Positions 1 to 9,252 are shown, numbered from the stretch's first letter. The stretch: DNA of 35,271 bases from Euryarchaeota archaeon RBG_19FT_COMBO_69_17 (GCA_001800825.1 MGWD01000003.1:17820-53090), one strand, 5' to 3'. Notes: generated from the letters alone by a model not told the origin. A program made the numbers and translations.

Positions 1-2
1 CG

Positions 3-875
3 TACGAGCGGGACACGAGCATGGTGTTCCAGAGCCTTGCCCTGTTCCCCCACCTCACGGTGGCCGGGAACATCGCCTTCGGGCTCCGGATGCGGAAGGT
101 CCCCAAGGACGTCATCTCGAAACGTGTGGACGAGAGCCTGGACCTCGTGGAGCTTCCCCACCGCAAGTACGGCCGGCGGCGGATCAACCAGCTGAGCGGC
201 GGAGAGCGCCAGCGCGTGGCCCTCGCCCGCGCCCTCGTGACGGAGCCCCGTGTCCTCCTCCTCGACGAGCCGTTCGGGGCCCTGGACCTGAAGCTCCGCA
301 AGCAGATGCAGGTGGAGACCAAGAAACTCCAGCGGCGCTTAGGGATCACGTTCATCTTCGTGACCCACGACCAGGAAGAGGCCCTGACGATGTCGAACGT
401 GATCGGGGTCGTGAACAAGGGCCGGATCGAGCAGATGGGCAACTCGAAGGACATCTACGAGCGACCCGCGACCCGCTTCGTCGCGAGTTTCATCGGCGAG
501 GCGAACATCCTGGGCGGGAAGGTGGAAGCCCTCCAGGACCCGTACGCGGTCGTCCACCAGATGTCGAAGGACGCGCCCGGGATCTCCGTCCTCGTGCCTC
601 CCGACGGATTGGCGGCAGGCCAGGACGTGTTCGTCTCCGTCCGCCCGGAGAAGCTGCGGGTGGGTCCCGACACGGACGGTTGCGTGAACGTCTACGAGGG
701 CACGGTAATCGACGAGGTGTACATCGGCCTCGCGAGCCGCATCCAGGTGCAACTCGACAACGGCCCAAGGCTCATCGCGAACGTCCAGATCTCGAACATC
801 GGCGACACGGTCCCCATCGGTACGCGGCTGCGGGTGGGGTGGAACCCGAACAACTCGATCGTCGTGCTGCGCTGA
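3..875 (+). CDS. ABC transporter ATP-binding protein, PotA/MalK-like with C-terminal TOBE domain (5' truncated by window edge)
   Basis: Frame is open from base 3 (YERDTSMVFQSLALFPHLTV). Signature LSGGERQRVALARAL, Walker B VLLLDEPFGALD, H-loop FVTHDQEEALTMS, then TOBE-like C-terminus (SVRPEKLRV, NGPRLIANVQ). Confidence 0.93.
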   Translation, partial: YERDTSMVFQSLALFPHLTVAGNIAFGLRMRKVPKDVISKRVDESLDLVELPHRKYGRRRINQLSGGERQRVALARALVTEPRVLLLDEPFGALDLKLRKQMQVETKKLQRRLGITFIFVTHDQEEALTMSNVIGVVNKGRIEQMGNSKDIYERPATRFVASFIGEANILGGKVEALQDPYAVVHQMSKDAPGISVLVPPDGLAAGQDVFVSVRPEKLRVGPDTDGCVNVYEGTVIDEVYIGLASRIQVQLDNGPRLIANVQISNIGDTVPIGTRLRVGWNPNNSIVVLR

Positions 876-918
876 CCGTTCCTCGGGCGTATTCCTTGGG
901 GGATCCGAATTCCCGGGT

Positions 919-2403
919 TCAGCTCGGCCACGGGCTCCGGCCGACGTTGATCATGACCGTCTTGACTTCGGAGAAGGCGTCGAGGGTCCACCGGCCTGCG
1001 ATCCGTCCGAGCCCGCTGTTCCGGAACCCGCCCCAGGGGTTCATGTAGTCCCAGGAGTAGACGGGCTCGTTGATGCAGATCTGCCCGGACTTCAGGCGCT
1101 TCGCCGCCTCCATGGCGACCCGGAGGTTCGACGTGTGGATCGCCATGCTCAGCCCGTACCGCGGCGCGTTTGCCATCTCGATCGCCTCGTCGAGGCTCGA
1201 GACCTCGAACACGGGAGCGACGGGTCCGAACGTCTCGACCGAGTTGAAGTCCATCTCCGGGGTGACGCCGTCCACGACCGTGGGGGCGTAGTAGAGGTCC
1301 GTGGGCATCCCGGGGATCCGCTTCCCGCCCGCGACGACCTTCGCGCCCTTGTCGACCGCGTCGGAGACGTTCTCCTCGATCTTCTTCAGGGTGGGGCGGT
1401 TGTTCACGGGCCCCATGTCGACGTCGGCATCGAGGGGGAACCCGACCTTCATCTTCCTCGTCCTCTCCGTGAGCACGCGGATCAGCCGGTCGTGAATCTT
1501 CTCGTGGACGAACACGCGCTCGTTGGCCACGCAGCAGTGTCCCGTGTTCGTGAAGCAGCCGAACATGATGTCCTCGACCGCAGGCTCGATCTTCGCGTCG
1601 TCCATGATGATCAGGGGACCGAGGCCGCCGAGCTCGAGGGTGAGCTTCTTCAGGCCCGCGCGCTTCGCGATATCGAGGCCCGTCGTCGTCTCCCCCGTGA
1701 AGCCGATCCCGTCCACGAGGGGATGCTCGACGAGGGTCGTGCCGACCTCCCCGCCAGGCCCTGTGACCATGTTGATGAACCCGGGCGGCACGCCCGCGCG
1801 GTCGACGGACTCCATGAGATGGACCGCGCTCACGGGAGTGTTGCTCGCGGGCTTCCAGACGACGGAGTTCCCGGCGAGGAACGCCTGGACGACGAATTCG
1901 GAGGGGAGGACCCAGGGGAAGTTCCATGGCGTGATGACGGCGACGGTCCCCAGGGGCTCGTGGAGGGACATGTACACGACGTCGGGCTTCGAGTAGCCCT
2001 CCTGGACGGGGGCGTCCCAGCGCTTGAGGTCCTCGACCTGCCACAGGAGGTTCGGGATGACGTCCTCGACCTCGACGATGGACTCCTTGAGGGGCTTCCC
2101 GTGCTCGAGGGAGCAGTCGACCGCGTACTCCTTCACGAACCGCCGGACCTCCTCCGCGACCCGGGCGCCGAGGCGGCAGCGCTCCTGGATCGGCATGGAG
2201 CGGACGTCGTCCTGGGCCTCCACGGCGACCTCGACGGCGCGCCTCGCGTCCTCCCGGGTCCCCTTCGGGAACGTCCCGAGGACCTCCCCGGAGGCGGGGC
2301 TTGTGAGGTCGAACGTCTCCCCGCCTTCCGAGTCGACCCACTTCCCGTCGATGTACATCTTGAACGCGCGCTTCGAGCCGCCCTTCTTCGAAGACTTCAC
2401 CAT
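919..2403 (-). CDS. NAD(P)-dependent aldehyde dehydrogenase (succinate-semialdehyde dehydrogenase-like)
   Basis: ALDH motifs: TPWNFPW, LELGGLGPLIIMDDA (catalytic Glu region), NTGHCCVANERVFV (catalytic Cys region), ETFGPVAPVFEV. 494 aa. Confidence 0.93.
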   Translation of the reverse strand: MVKSSKKGGSKRAFKMYIDGKWVDSEGGETFDLTSPASGEVLGTFPKGTREDARRAVEVAVEAQDDVRSMPIQERCRLGARVAEEVRRFVKEYAVDCSLEHGKPLKESIVEVEDVIPNLLWQVEDLKRWDAPVQEGYSKPDVVYMSLHEPLGTVAVITPWNFPWVLPSEFVVQAFLAGNSVVWKPASNTPVSAVHLMESVDRAGVPPGFINMVTGPGGEVGTTLVEHPLVDGIGFTGETTTGLDIAKRAGLKKLTLELGGLGPLIIMDDAKIEPAVEDIMFGCFTNTGHCCVANERVFVHEKIHDRLIRVLTERTRKMKVGFPLDADVDMGPVNNRPTLKKIEENVSDAVDKGAKVVAGGKRIPGMPTDLYYAPTVVDGVTPEMDFNSVETFGPVAPVFEVSSLDEAIEMANAPRYGLSMAIHTSNLRVAMEAAKRLKSGQICINEPVYSWDYMNPWGGFRNSGLGRIAGRWTLDAFSEVKTVMINVGRSPWPS

Positions 2404-2445
2404 GACGTCCCCCCGAGGGTGGCGTGCGAACCGCGCGCCCGGACG

Positions 2446-2455
2446 ATATACTTTA
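2446..2455 (-). promoter_or_regulatory. Probable TATA box of the aldehyde dehydrogenase gene
   Basis: Minus strand reads GTAAAGTATATCG about 45 nt upstream of the ATG at 2403. Confidence 0.5.
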
Positions 2456-2536
2456 CGTTCCCGCGAGAGGAGCGCGTCCGCGGCCCGTGAAAAAGGGTGC
2501 CGGCCGGGCCCTCCCGGGTCCGGCCGGGGAGGAGGG

Positions 2537-3991
2537 TTACACGCTCGGCGGCGCGGACGTCTCGCCGTATGCGGCCGCCTGCTGCTGCAACGCCTGAAGC
2601 TTCACGGGCGGGGCCCGCTCCCTCTGCCGCTTGACCTGCTTCGCGACCGCCGCGAAGCCGTTGTCCGCGACCTCGAGGGCCCATTCGACGTCCTCCTCCG
2701 TGTGGACGGCGGAGATGAAGGCCCGCTCCCCCGTGTTCGGGATCCCGAAGAGGACGTTGTTCCCGAGGCAGTGGATGAACCAGTTCCACCAGCGTTTCGT
2801 GTTCGCGCTGAAGGTGTCCCGGAACCCGCGGATCTCGTCCTTCGTCGTGAAGTACACGTTCCCGATCGAGCCGACGTATTCGACCCAGGCCGGGAGCCGC
2901 CGGTCGTCCGCGAGGTCCTGGAGGCCCCCGAACAGCTGACGGCCGAGGGAGTTCACGTGGTTATAGTACTCCGGGTGCTCCCCGAGGATCTGGAGGGCCT
3001 TGAGGCCCGCCGCCACGCTGATTGGATGCCCGTTGTACGTGCCGCCGTGATACGTCAGGTTGCGCCAGCCCTTGCCTGGCTCGAGGACGTCCATGATCTG
3101 CTTCTCGCCCCCGAACCCCGCGAGGGGAAACCCTCCGCCCGCGATCTTCCCGAAGCACGTCATGTCGGGCCGGATGTTGTAGTATTCCTGGGCGCCCCCG
3201 TACGCGAGGCGGAAGCCCGTGAGGACCTCGTCGAAGATGAGGACGATTCCCATCTTCCGGGTGAGCTGGCGGAGCTTTTTGAGGTAGTTGTTCTTCGGCG
3301 CGATCACGCCGGCCCCACAGAGGACGGGCTCGACGATGAGGGCGCCGACCTCGTCCGCGTTCTCCTCGAGGACTTGGGCGGTCCCCTCGATGTCGTTGTA
3401 TGGGTAGATCACGACCGTCTCGGAGACTTTCTTCGGGATCCCGCGGCCGTACGGGATGGGGCGGTAGTTGCCCTCCTTTCGGACGGCCCGGCTGTCCATG
3501 TCGAGGTTGTGGAGCGCGTAGTCCTGGCCGCCGTGGTAGGCGCCCTCCGCTTTCGCGATCTTGTCCTTCCCCGTGTAGGACCGCGCCGTCCGGAGGGAGT
3601 GCATCGTCGCCTCCGTCCCGCTGTTCGCGAGGCGGACCTTCTTCATGCTCGGGATCGCCTTCTGGATCGTCTCGACGTAGGCGATGTCGAGCTCCGTCGT
3701 CACGCTTAGCATGGAGCCGGACTCGAGCTGCTTGATGACCTCGAGGGCGATGTCCCGGTTGTTGTGGCCCAGGAAGAGGGACCCGAAGCCCATCATGAAG
3801 TCGAGGATTTTGTTCCCGTCCACGTCGTAGATGTACGCGCCGTCCCCGTAGTCCGCCACGAAAGGATGGGGTCGGAAGAACCGGATGTTGCTCTGGACTC
3901 CCCCGGGCATGAAGCGCGCGGCGCGGCGCCACAGCTGATGGCTCTTCTTGTGGCGCGTGACGTACTTCCGGCTGAACTTCTGGGCGGGCAA
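2537..3991 (-). CDS. Class III PLP aminotransferase, glutamate-1-semialdehyde aminomutase-like
   Basis: RAARFMPGGVQSNIRFF, DVDGNKILDFMMGFGSLFLGHNN, NSGTEATMHSLRTARSYTGK, LIFDEVLTGFR, PLP-lysine region TCFGKIAGGGFPLAGFGG. The track ORF starts at 4156, but a TTG at 3991 preceded by GGGAGGTGGT is the better start; the extra 55 residues are low-complexity Arg/Pro/Gly. Confidence 0.9.
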   Translation of the reverse strand: MPAQKFSRKYVTRHKKSHQLWRRAARFMPGGVQSNIRFFRPHPFVADYGDGAYIYDVDGNKILDFMMGFGSLFLGHNNRDIALEVIKQLESGSMLSVTTELDIAYVETIQKAIPSMKKVRLANSGTEATMHSLRTARSYTGKDKIAKAEGAYHGGQDYALHNLDMDSRAVRKEGNYRPIPYGRGIPKKVSETVVIYPYNDIEGTAQVLEENADEVGALIVEPVLCGAGVIAPKNNYLKKLRQLTRKMGIVLIFDEVLTGFRLAYGGAQEYYNIRPDMTCFGKIAGGGFPLAGFGGEKQIMDVLEPGKGWRNLTYHGGTYNGHPISVAAGLKALQILGEHPEYYNHVNSLGRQLFGGLQDLADDRRLPAWVEYVGSIGNVYFTTKDEIRGFRDTFSANTKRWWNWFIHCLGNNVLFGIPNTGERAFISAVHTEEDVEWALEVADNGFAAVAKQVKRQRERAPPVKLQALQQQAAAYGETSAPPSV

Positions 3992-4166
3992 GGGACCACC
4001 TCCCGCGGGCCGTGCGCCCGGCCTCCGGCCGGACGTCGGGGCGCGCCGGGACCGAGGAGCCGTTCCCCTCTTCAGTTCAGATCCGGACGAAGCCCGTCGT
4101 GCCCCATCCCGTGGGCAGGGACGACAAAGGCTGGAAACTATGAATAGGTTTCGCACTTAGGTGCGG

Positions 4167-4176
4167 GTTTATATAT
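4167..4176 (-). promoter_or_regulatory. TATA-box-like element upstream of the aminotransferase
   Basis: Minus strand GATATATAAACC; adjacent inverted repeat at 4152-4165. Confidence 0.45.
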
Positions 4177-4470
4177 CATATCGATTCCTAGAGAAAAATG
4201 AATGTCGAACCTATATCGTCTGTCCGACGTTCGTCCGTCACCGGCTATTTAACGGCCCTTATAAAAGCCATCCGGGCGACGTACAAAGGGGGCCTTCGGG
4301 GGCCTCGAGATGGCATCCGGCGAGCGGGGCCGAGGGATGTCCGATGTACGTTTGCGTACAATGTGAACGACCCCGCCTTGCGTCCCGTGGCCACGCGTGA
4401 AGACGGTGCGTCCCCGGCAGGGATTGGCAGCGGCCTGCGCCCGCCGCAATCCGCGCGTCGCGCGACGGGA

Positions 4471-4555
4471 TGCGTGGGGCAGGATTTGAACCTGCGAACC
4501 CCTACGGGACAGGATCCTGAGTCCTGCGCCTTTGACCAAGCTTGGCAACCCACGC
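4471..4555 (-). tRNA. tRNA-Leu (anticodon CAG), class II with long variable arm, no encoded CCA
   Basis: Reverse complement GCGTGGGTTGCCAAGCTTGGTCAAAGGCGCAGGACTCAGGATCCTGTCCCGTAGGGGTTCGCAGGTTCAAATCCTGCCCCACGCA. 7-bp acceptor GCGTGGG/CCCACGC, anticodon stem CAGGA/TCCTG with loop CTCAGGA, T arm GCAGG-TTCAAAT-CCTGC. AT-rich TATA-like element at about 4587-4594 sits about 35 nt upstream. Confidence 0.96.
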
Positions 4556-4654
4556 ACGCCGCGGATGTGCCGAATCGGACGACGCGTAATAAACTTGCGG
4601 AGACGTCGGGAATCTGTCGAATCTCTTAAGAGGCCCGCTTCCTTGTGCAGCCCC

Positions 4655-5152
4655 GTGTTCGAGAAGCGGGAGGCACGCCCCGTCCTCGGGGTCCGACGGG
4701 ACGAGTTGTGGCCCAAGGTCTGGGACTGGTGGACGCGCCAGGGATTCCAGCTCAGCCAGACGGGGCCCCACCGGTTCCACGGCACCTCCTTCTACTCCCG
4801 GATCGGTCTTCGGCGGGAGCTCGACGTGATCCTCGACGAGGCGGGGAGCGCGACGACCGTCGACCTCACGTTCCGCGCGAGCGTGACGGACGAGGGCCTC
4901 GTCGGGGGCGCCGTCACAGCGGTCCTATTCTTCCCCGTCGCCGTCCTGGGAGGGGCCCTCTCGTACTCCGAGTACGAGACGGACGCGAGGAACCTCATGG
5001 GGGCGTTCTGGCAGTTCCTGTCCGCGGCCTCGGGGCCCGGAGGGTCCGGTGCCCTCCCCGTCCCGCCCCCGCCGTGCACGGCCTGCGGCGCCGCCCTCCT
5101 CCCGGACTGGAAGGTCTGCCCCTACTGCGGCAAGGCACGACCCGTCCCGTGA
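4655..5152 (+). CDS. Small zinc-ribbon protein of unknown function
   Basis: C-terminal CTACGAALLPDWKVCPYCGKARPVP zinc ribbon; WPKVWDWWTRQGFQLSQTGPHRFHG N-terminal domain. The track start at 4532 lies inside the antisense of the tRNA, so an internal GTG (4655) or TTG (4643) start is more likely. Confidence 0.72.
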   Translation: MFEKREARPVLGVRRDELWPKVWDWWTRQGFQLSQTGPHRFHGTSFYSRIGLRRELDVILDEAGSATTVDLTFRASVTDEGLVGGAVTAVLFFPVAVLGGALSYSEYETDARNLMGAFWQFLSAASGPGGSGALPVPPPPCTACGAALLPDWKVCPYCGKARPVP

Positions 5153-5178
5153 GGCACCCCGCGCCGCACGCGGGCGCG

Positions 5179-5397
5179 TCAGCGCTTCTTCCGCATGATC
5201 TTCATCCAGCCGCCCGAATCGAAGACCTGGAGCTTCCGGTCCTCGAGGGTCCGACGGAACTCGTCCCAGTCGATGACCTCGAGCCGGTTGTTCCGCCCCT
5301 TCGTGAACTGGATCCCGTCCGTCCCGCGGACCCGTCCGGGGCGGAGTCCCTTCTTCTTCGCCTTCTCAATGGCGACCTCGACACTGATCGGTTCCAT
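5179..5397 (-). CDS. Conserved-looking small archaeal hypothetical protein
   Basis: MEPISVEVAIEKAKKKGLRPGRVRGTDGIQFTKGRNNRLEVIDWDEFRRTLEDRKLQVFDSGGWMKIMRKKR. AGGAGGG SD-like sequence upstream; TATA-like ATTAAATAG at about 5464-5473 argues against the longer start at 5454. TTG at 5403 is an alternative start. Confidence 0.65.
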   Translation of the reverse strand: MEPISVEVAIEKAKKKGLRPGRVRGTDGIQFTKGRNNRLEVIDWDEFRRTLEDRKLQVFDSGGWMKIMRKKR

Positions 5398-5542
5398 GAC
5401 CAATCCGATTCCCTCCTGACGCGCACGGGCCCGCGAGGCCCGGCGGCAGAGCATCCAGACGTCGCTATTTAATGATTGGTCAACGGAGGAAAACGCCTCG
5501 CGTCCCGAAGGGATTTCAAGGCGGGACCTCCTACCCCCGGGC

Positions 5543-6844
5543 GTGCCTCGGTTCGGCTCCTCCGGGATCCGCGGGCTCGCGAACGTCGATGTGACCCCGG
5601 ATCTCGCCTTGCGGGTCGGGCAGGTCCTCGGGGACCTCTACGGGGACGTCGTCGTGGGCCGCGACCCGAGGACGACGAGCCCCATGCTCGCCTGCGCCCT
5701 CCTTGCGGGCGTCCTGTCCTCCGGGGGCCACGGCACGGACGCGGGGCTCGTCTCGACGCCGACCCTCGCGCGGGGCGTCGCGGGGTACGGGTGCGGCGCG
5801 ATGATCACCGCGTCCCACAACCCTGCGCCGTACAACGGCATCAAACTCTGGAACCCGGACGGGATGGCGTTCGACGAGACCCAGCAGGGGGAGGTCGAGG
5901 CGGCCCTCGACGGAGGTCGGTTCCGCCGCGCGGCCTGGGACGGCGTCGGCCGTCTCCAGGAGCGGCACGACCTCGTCGAGCGGCACACGGAGGCGATACT
6001 GAAGGAGGTCGGGACCGCGAAGCTCCGTGTCGTCGTGGACTGCGGCTGCGGCGCGACGGCGACGATCACCCCGTTCCTCCTCCGGCGGATGGGCTGCGAG
6101 GTCCTCGCGATCCACGGCCAGCCCGACGGCCGCTTCCCGGGCCGGGACCCCGAGCCGACGGAGGCGAACCTCGCACTCCTTGCCTCGACCGTGCGTGCGA
6201 CGGGAGCCGACCTTGGGGTCGCCCACGACGGGGACGGGGACCGGATGGTCGCTGTGGACCGCGATGGCGCGTTCGTCGGCGGGGACAAGCTCCTCGCCCT
6301 CTTCGCCAAGCGGGAGGTCCGCTCGGGCCTCGTCGTGTCCGTCGACGCGTCGATGGTCCTCGAGGACCTCCTCCCGAAGGCGAAGGTGTGGCGGACCCGC
6401 GTCGGGGACGTCTACGTCGCCCAGGAGGTCAAGCGGCGGGGCGCGGACTTCGGGGGCGAGCCGTCGGGCACGTGGATTTTCCCGAAGGCGTCCCTGTGCC
6501 CCGACGGCGTGTACGCGGCGGCCCGCCTCGTGTCCCTCGTCGCGGAGCGGCCTCTCGCCGCCTATCTCCGGGAGATCCCGACGTACCCGATCGTGCGCGG
6601 GTCCCTTCCGTATCCTCTGGACCGGTGGGCCGCGATCCAGGAACGCCTCGATGCGGCCCTCCGGGCCCTCCCCGCCCAGCTCGACGTCGTCGACGGGTGG
6701 CGCCTCCGGTTCGAGGACGGCTGGGCCCTCGTCCGCTTCTCGGGGACGGAGCCCAAGATCCGCCTCCTGGCGGAGGCGCGCACGGAGGCCAGAGCAAAGG
6801 AGATATACGGCACGGTCCTATCGAGCGCACAAGGCGCCTCATGA
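5543..6844 (+). CDS. Phosphoglucosamine/phosphomanno-mutase (GlmM-like, alpha-D-phosphohexomutase family)
   Basis: FGSSGIRG start, active-site ITASHNPAPYNGIKLWNPDG, metal loop HDGDGDRMVAVD, GEPSGTWIF, phosphate-binding RFSGTEPKIRLLAEA. GTG start. Confidence 0.93.
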   Translation: MPRFGSSGIRGLANVDVTPDLALRVGQVLGDLYGDVVVGRDPRTTSPMLACALLAGVLSSGGHGTDAGLVSTPTLARGVAGYGCGAMITASHNPAPYNGIKLWNPDGMAFDETQQGEVEAALDGGRFRRAAWDGVGRLQERHDLVERHTEAILKEVGTAKLRVVVDCGCGATATITPFLLRRMGCEVLAIHGQPDGRFPGRDPEPTEANLALLASTVRATGADLGVAHDGDGDRMVAVDRDGAFVGGDKLLALFAKREVRSGLVVSVDASMVLEDLLPKAKVWRTRVGDVYVAQEVKRRGADFGGEPSGTWIFPKASLCPDGVYAAARLVSLVAERPLAAYLREIPTYPIVRGSLPYPLDRWAAIQERLDAALRALPAQLDVVDGWRLRFEDGWALVRFSGTEPKIRLLAEARTEARAKEIYGTVLSSAQGAS

Positions 6845-8067
6845 AGGCCGTCGTCCTTGCGGCGGGCGAGGGAACCCGGATGCGCCCCCTCACCGCCAAC
6901 CTCCCCAAACCCCTTCTGCCCGTCGCGGGGAAGCCGTTCCTGCGGCACACCCTCGAGGCGATTCGCGACGCGGGGATCGTGGACGTCACGGTCCTCGTGG
7001 GCTGGCAGGGCCACCGGATCCGGGAGCGGTTCGGGCGGGGCGAGGACCTCGGGATGCGCCTCGCGTACGAGGAGCAGACGGAGCGCCTCGGCACGGCTCA
7101 CGCGATCGGGAGCCTCCGGGCCCACGTGGACGGCCCCTTCCTCAGTATCAACGGGGACGTCGTCGTCTCGGGGGAGGCGCTCCGCGGGCTCGTCGCCCAC
7201 GCGAACAAGGTCGGAGGCCCCGGTCTCGCTGTCGCGGAGGTGCCCGACCCGAGGCCCTTCGGGGTCGTCGAGATGGACGACGGGCGGGTCGTCGCCCTCG
7301 AGGAGAAGCCCCGCTCCCCGAGGACGAACCTGATCAACGCGGGCATCTACGTCTTCGAACCTGACATCTTCCCCCTCATCGACCGGACCCCGAGGTCCCC
7401 GCGGGGGGAGTTCGAGATCACGGACACGATTCGGTCCCTCTTCGCAACCCGCGATGTGTTCGGGTACCGACTGCCCGGGGAGTGGATCGACGTGGGCAGG
7501 CCCTGGGATCTCCTCCGCGCGAACGCGGCCCTGCTGAGGGGGCTCAAGGGCGCCGTGCACGGGGACGTCGAGGCGGGCGCGACCCTCGTGGGGCCCGTCC
7601 TCGTCGAGCCCGGCGCGACGGTCCGCCACGGCTCCTACGTCGAGGGGCCCGCGATCCTGGGCCCCCGCGCGGACGTCGGCCCGAACTGCTACGTCCGCCC
7701 TTCGACGACGATCGGTCCGGGCGCGAAGGTCGGAAACGCCTGCGAGGTGAAGAACTCCATCGTGATGGCCGACACCCACGTCCCCCACCAGAACTACGTC
7801 GGGGACAGCATCCTGGGGGAGCGGTGCAACCTCGGGGCGGGCACGAAGGTCGCGAACCTCCGGCTCGACGAGTCGACGATCAAGGTCCTGTGGAAGGGGG
7901 CGGAGGTCGACACGGGCCTCCGGAAGCTCGGGGTCATCATGGGGGACGACGTCAAGGTCGGGATCAACGCGTCGATCGACACGGGGACGATCATCGGGGA
8001 GGGGTCCTTCATCGGCCCGGGGGCCACAGTCCGCGGGAACGTCGCGCCGCGGAGCCGAATCTACTGA
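6841..8067 (+). CDS. Sugar-1-phosphate nucleotidyltransferase with left-handed beta-helix acetyltransferase domain (archaeal GlmU-like)
   Basis: MKAVVLAAGEGTRMRPLTANLPKPLLPVAGKP; C-terminal hexapeptide repeats (GPGAKVGNACEVKNSIVMADTHVPHQNYVGDSILGERCNLGAGT). Starts in an ATGA overlap with the preceding gene; the track shows it merged in ORF 5476-8067. Confidence 0.93.
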   Translation: MKAVVLAAGEGTRMRPLTANLPKPLLPVAGKPFLRHTLEAIRDAGIVDVTVLVGWQGHRIRERFGRGEDLGMRLAYEEQTERLGTAHAIGSLRAHVDGPFLSINGDVVVSGEALRGLVAHANKVGGPGLAVAEVPDPRPFGVVEMDDGRVVALEEKPRSPRTNLINAGIYVFEPDIFPLIDRTPRSPRGEFEITDTIRSLFATRDVFGYRLPGEWIDVGRPWDLLRANAALLRGLKGAVHGDVEAGATLVGPVLVEPGATVRHGSYVEGPAILGPRADVGPNCYVRPSTTIGPGAKVGNACEVKNSIVMADTHVPHQNYVGDSILGERCNLGAGTKVANLRLDESTIKVLWKGAEVDTGLRKLGVIMGDDVKVGINASIDTGTIIGEGSFIGPGATVRGNVAPRSRIY

Positions 8068-8076
8068 GGCGGGACG

Positions 8077-9252
8077 ATGCGAATCGTCCAGGTGACCCCG
8101 TGGTTCGCCCCCCACCTGGGCGGCGTGGAGAGCCACGTGATGTCCCTTTCCCGCGAGCTCGTGGCCCGAGGCCACGACGTCCGCGTGATCACGACGAAGC
8201 ACGACCCCGCCATCCCCGCGATCGCGGAGGTCCACGGAATCCAAGTCGTCCGAGTGAAGCCCCGGGCGATCCTCGTGCGGACGCCGATCGCCCCCCGGAT
8301 CATGGGCGCCGTCCTGGGGACCCGCACGGAGTTCGTCCACGCCCACTCCCCGCCCCCCCTGAGCGCCCACTACGCCTCCCGCGCGGCGAAGGCCGGCGGC
8401 CTGCCGTTCGTCGTCACGTACCACTGCGACATCGAGCTGCCGTCCCTCGCGGGGCCGCTCCTCGAGGGGCTGTACCGGAGGACGATCGGCGCGACGACCC
8501 TGCGGCGGGCGGAACGGGTCATCGTGACGACTCGGACGTACGCGGCGACGAGCCGCGCCGTGTGGCGGTACAACCCCGAGGTGATCCCGAATCCGGTGGA
8601 CCACCGCCGCTTCCATCCCGACGCCGACGGGGCCTCCGTCCGGGAGAAGCTCCGGATCGATCCGGCCCGGCCCGTCGTCCTCCTCGTGGGACGGATTGTC
8701 CCCCACAAGGGGATCGAGCACCTCATCGAGGCCGCGAGGTACGTTCCCGAGGCCCTGTTCCTCGTCGCAGGGGAAGGCTCCTCGCTCGAGGGGATGCGCG
8801 CCCTCGCCCGCCGGATGGGCGTCGCGGACCGGGTCCGGTTCCTCGGGCGGGTCTCCGAGGAGGCGCTGCCCCGCCTCTACGCGGCCTGCGACGTGTTCGC
8901 ACTCCCGAGCGTCTCCCGCCTCGAGGCCTTCGGGATCGTCGCGCTCGAGGCGATGGCCTCCGCGCGCCCCGTTGTCGTTGCGGATATCCCCGGGGTGCGG
9001 GAGGTCATCGAGGACGGCCGGGAGGGGCTCCTCGCGGACCCCGTGAACCCCCAGGACCTCGCGGGGAAGATTCGCCGGCTCCTCGGCGAGCCCGACCTGC
9101 GGCGGGAGATGGGCCGGCGGGGCCGGGAGAAGGTCCTCGGGTCGTACACGATCGCGAAGGTCGTGGACCGGATAGAGGTCCTGTACGCGTCCGTCCTCGA
9201 GGGTCGCGGGGCTCAGGGGACCACGCGGAGCGGCACGCGCTCCCCCGCGTGA
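8077..9252 (+). CDS. Glycosyltransferase family 4 (GT-B fold)
   Basis: MRIVQVTPWFAPHLGGVESHVMSLSRELVARGHDV, VVLLVGRIVPHKGIEHLIEA, LPSVSRLEAFGIVALEAMASARPVV. Confidence 0.93.
   Translation: MRIVQVTPWFAPHLGGVESHVMSLSRELVARGHDVRVITTKHDPAIPAIAEVHGIQVVRVKPRAILVRTPIAPRIMGAVLGTRTEFVHAHSPPPLSAHYASRAAKAGGLPFVVTYHCDIELPSLAGPLLEGLYRRTIGATTLRRAERVIVTTRTYAATSRAVWRYNPEVIPNPVDHRRFHPDADGASVREKLRIDPARPVVLLVGRIVPHKGIEHLIEAARYVPEALFLVAGEGSSLEGMRALARRMGVADRVRFLGRVSEEALPRLYAACDVFALPSVSRLEAFGIVALEAMASARPVVVADIPGVREVIEDGREGLLADPVNPQDLAGKIRRLLGEPDLRREMGRRGREKVLGSYTIAKVVDRIEVLYASVLEGRGAQGTTRSGTRSPA

Noticed and set aside
692-2341. 549-aa minus ORF in another frame of the aldehyde dehydrogenase
   Set aside because: Frame-shifted reading (RRRGRRGGPGRR-type); the ALDH frame carries all conserved motifs.
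4198-4629. 143-aa plus ORF containing GCVGQDLNLRTPTGQDPESCAFDQAWQPTHA
   Set aside because: Classic mistranslation of the antisense strand of a tRNA (tRNA-Leu at 4471-4555).
5476-6840. Apparent fusion of the GlmM and GlmU regions in ORF 5476-8067
   Set aside because: The N-terminal part is the wrong frame of GlmM; GlmU starts at ATG 6841 in an ATGA overlap.
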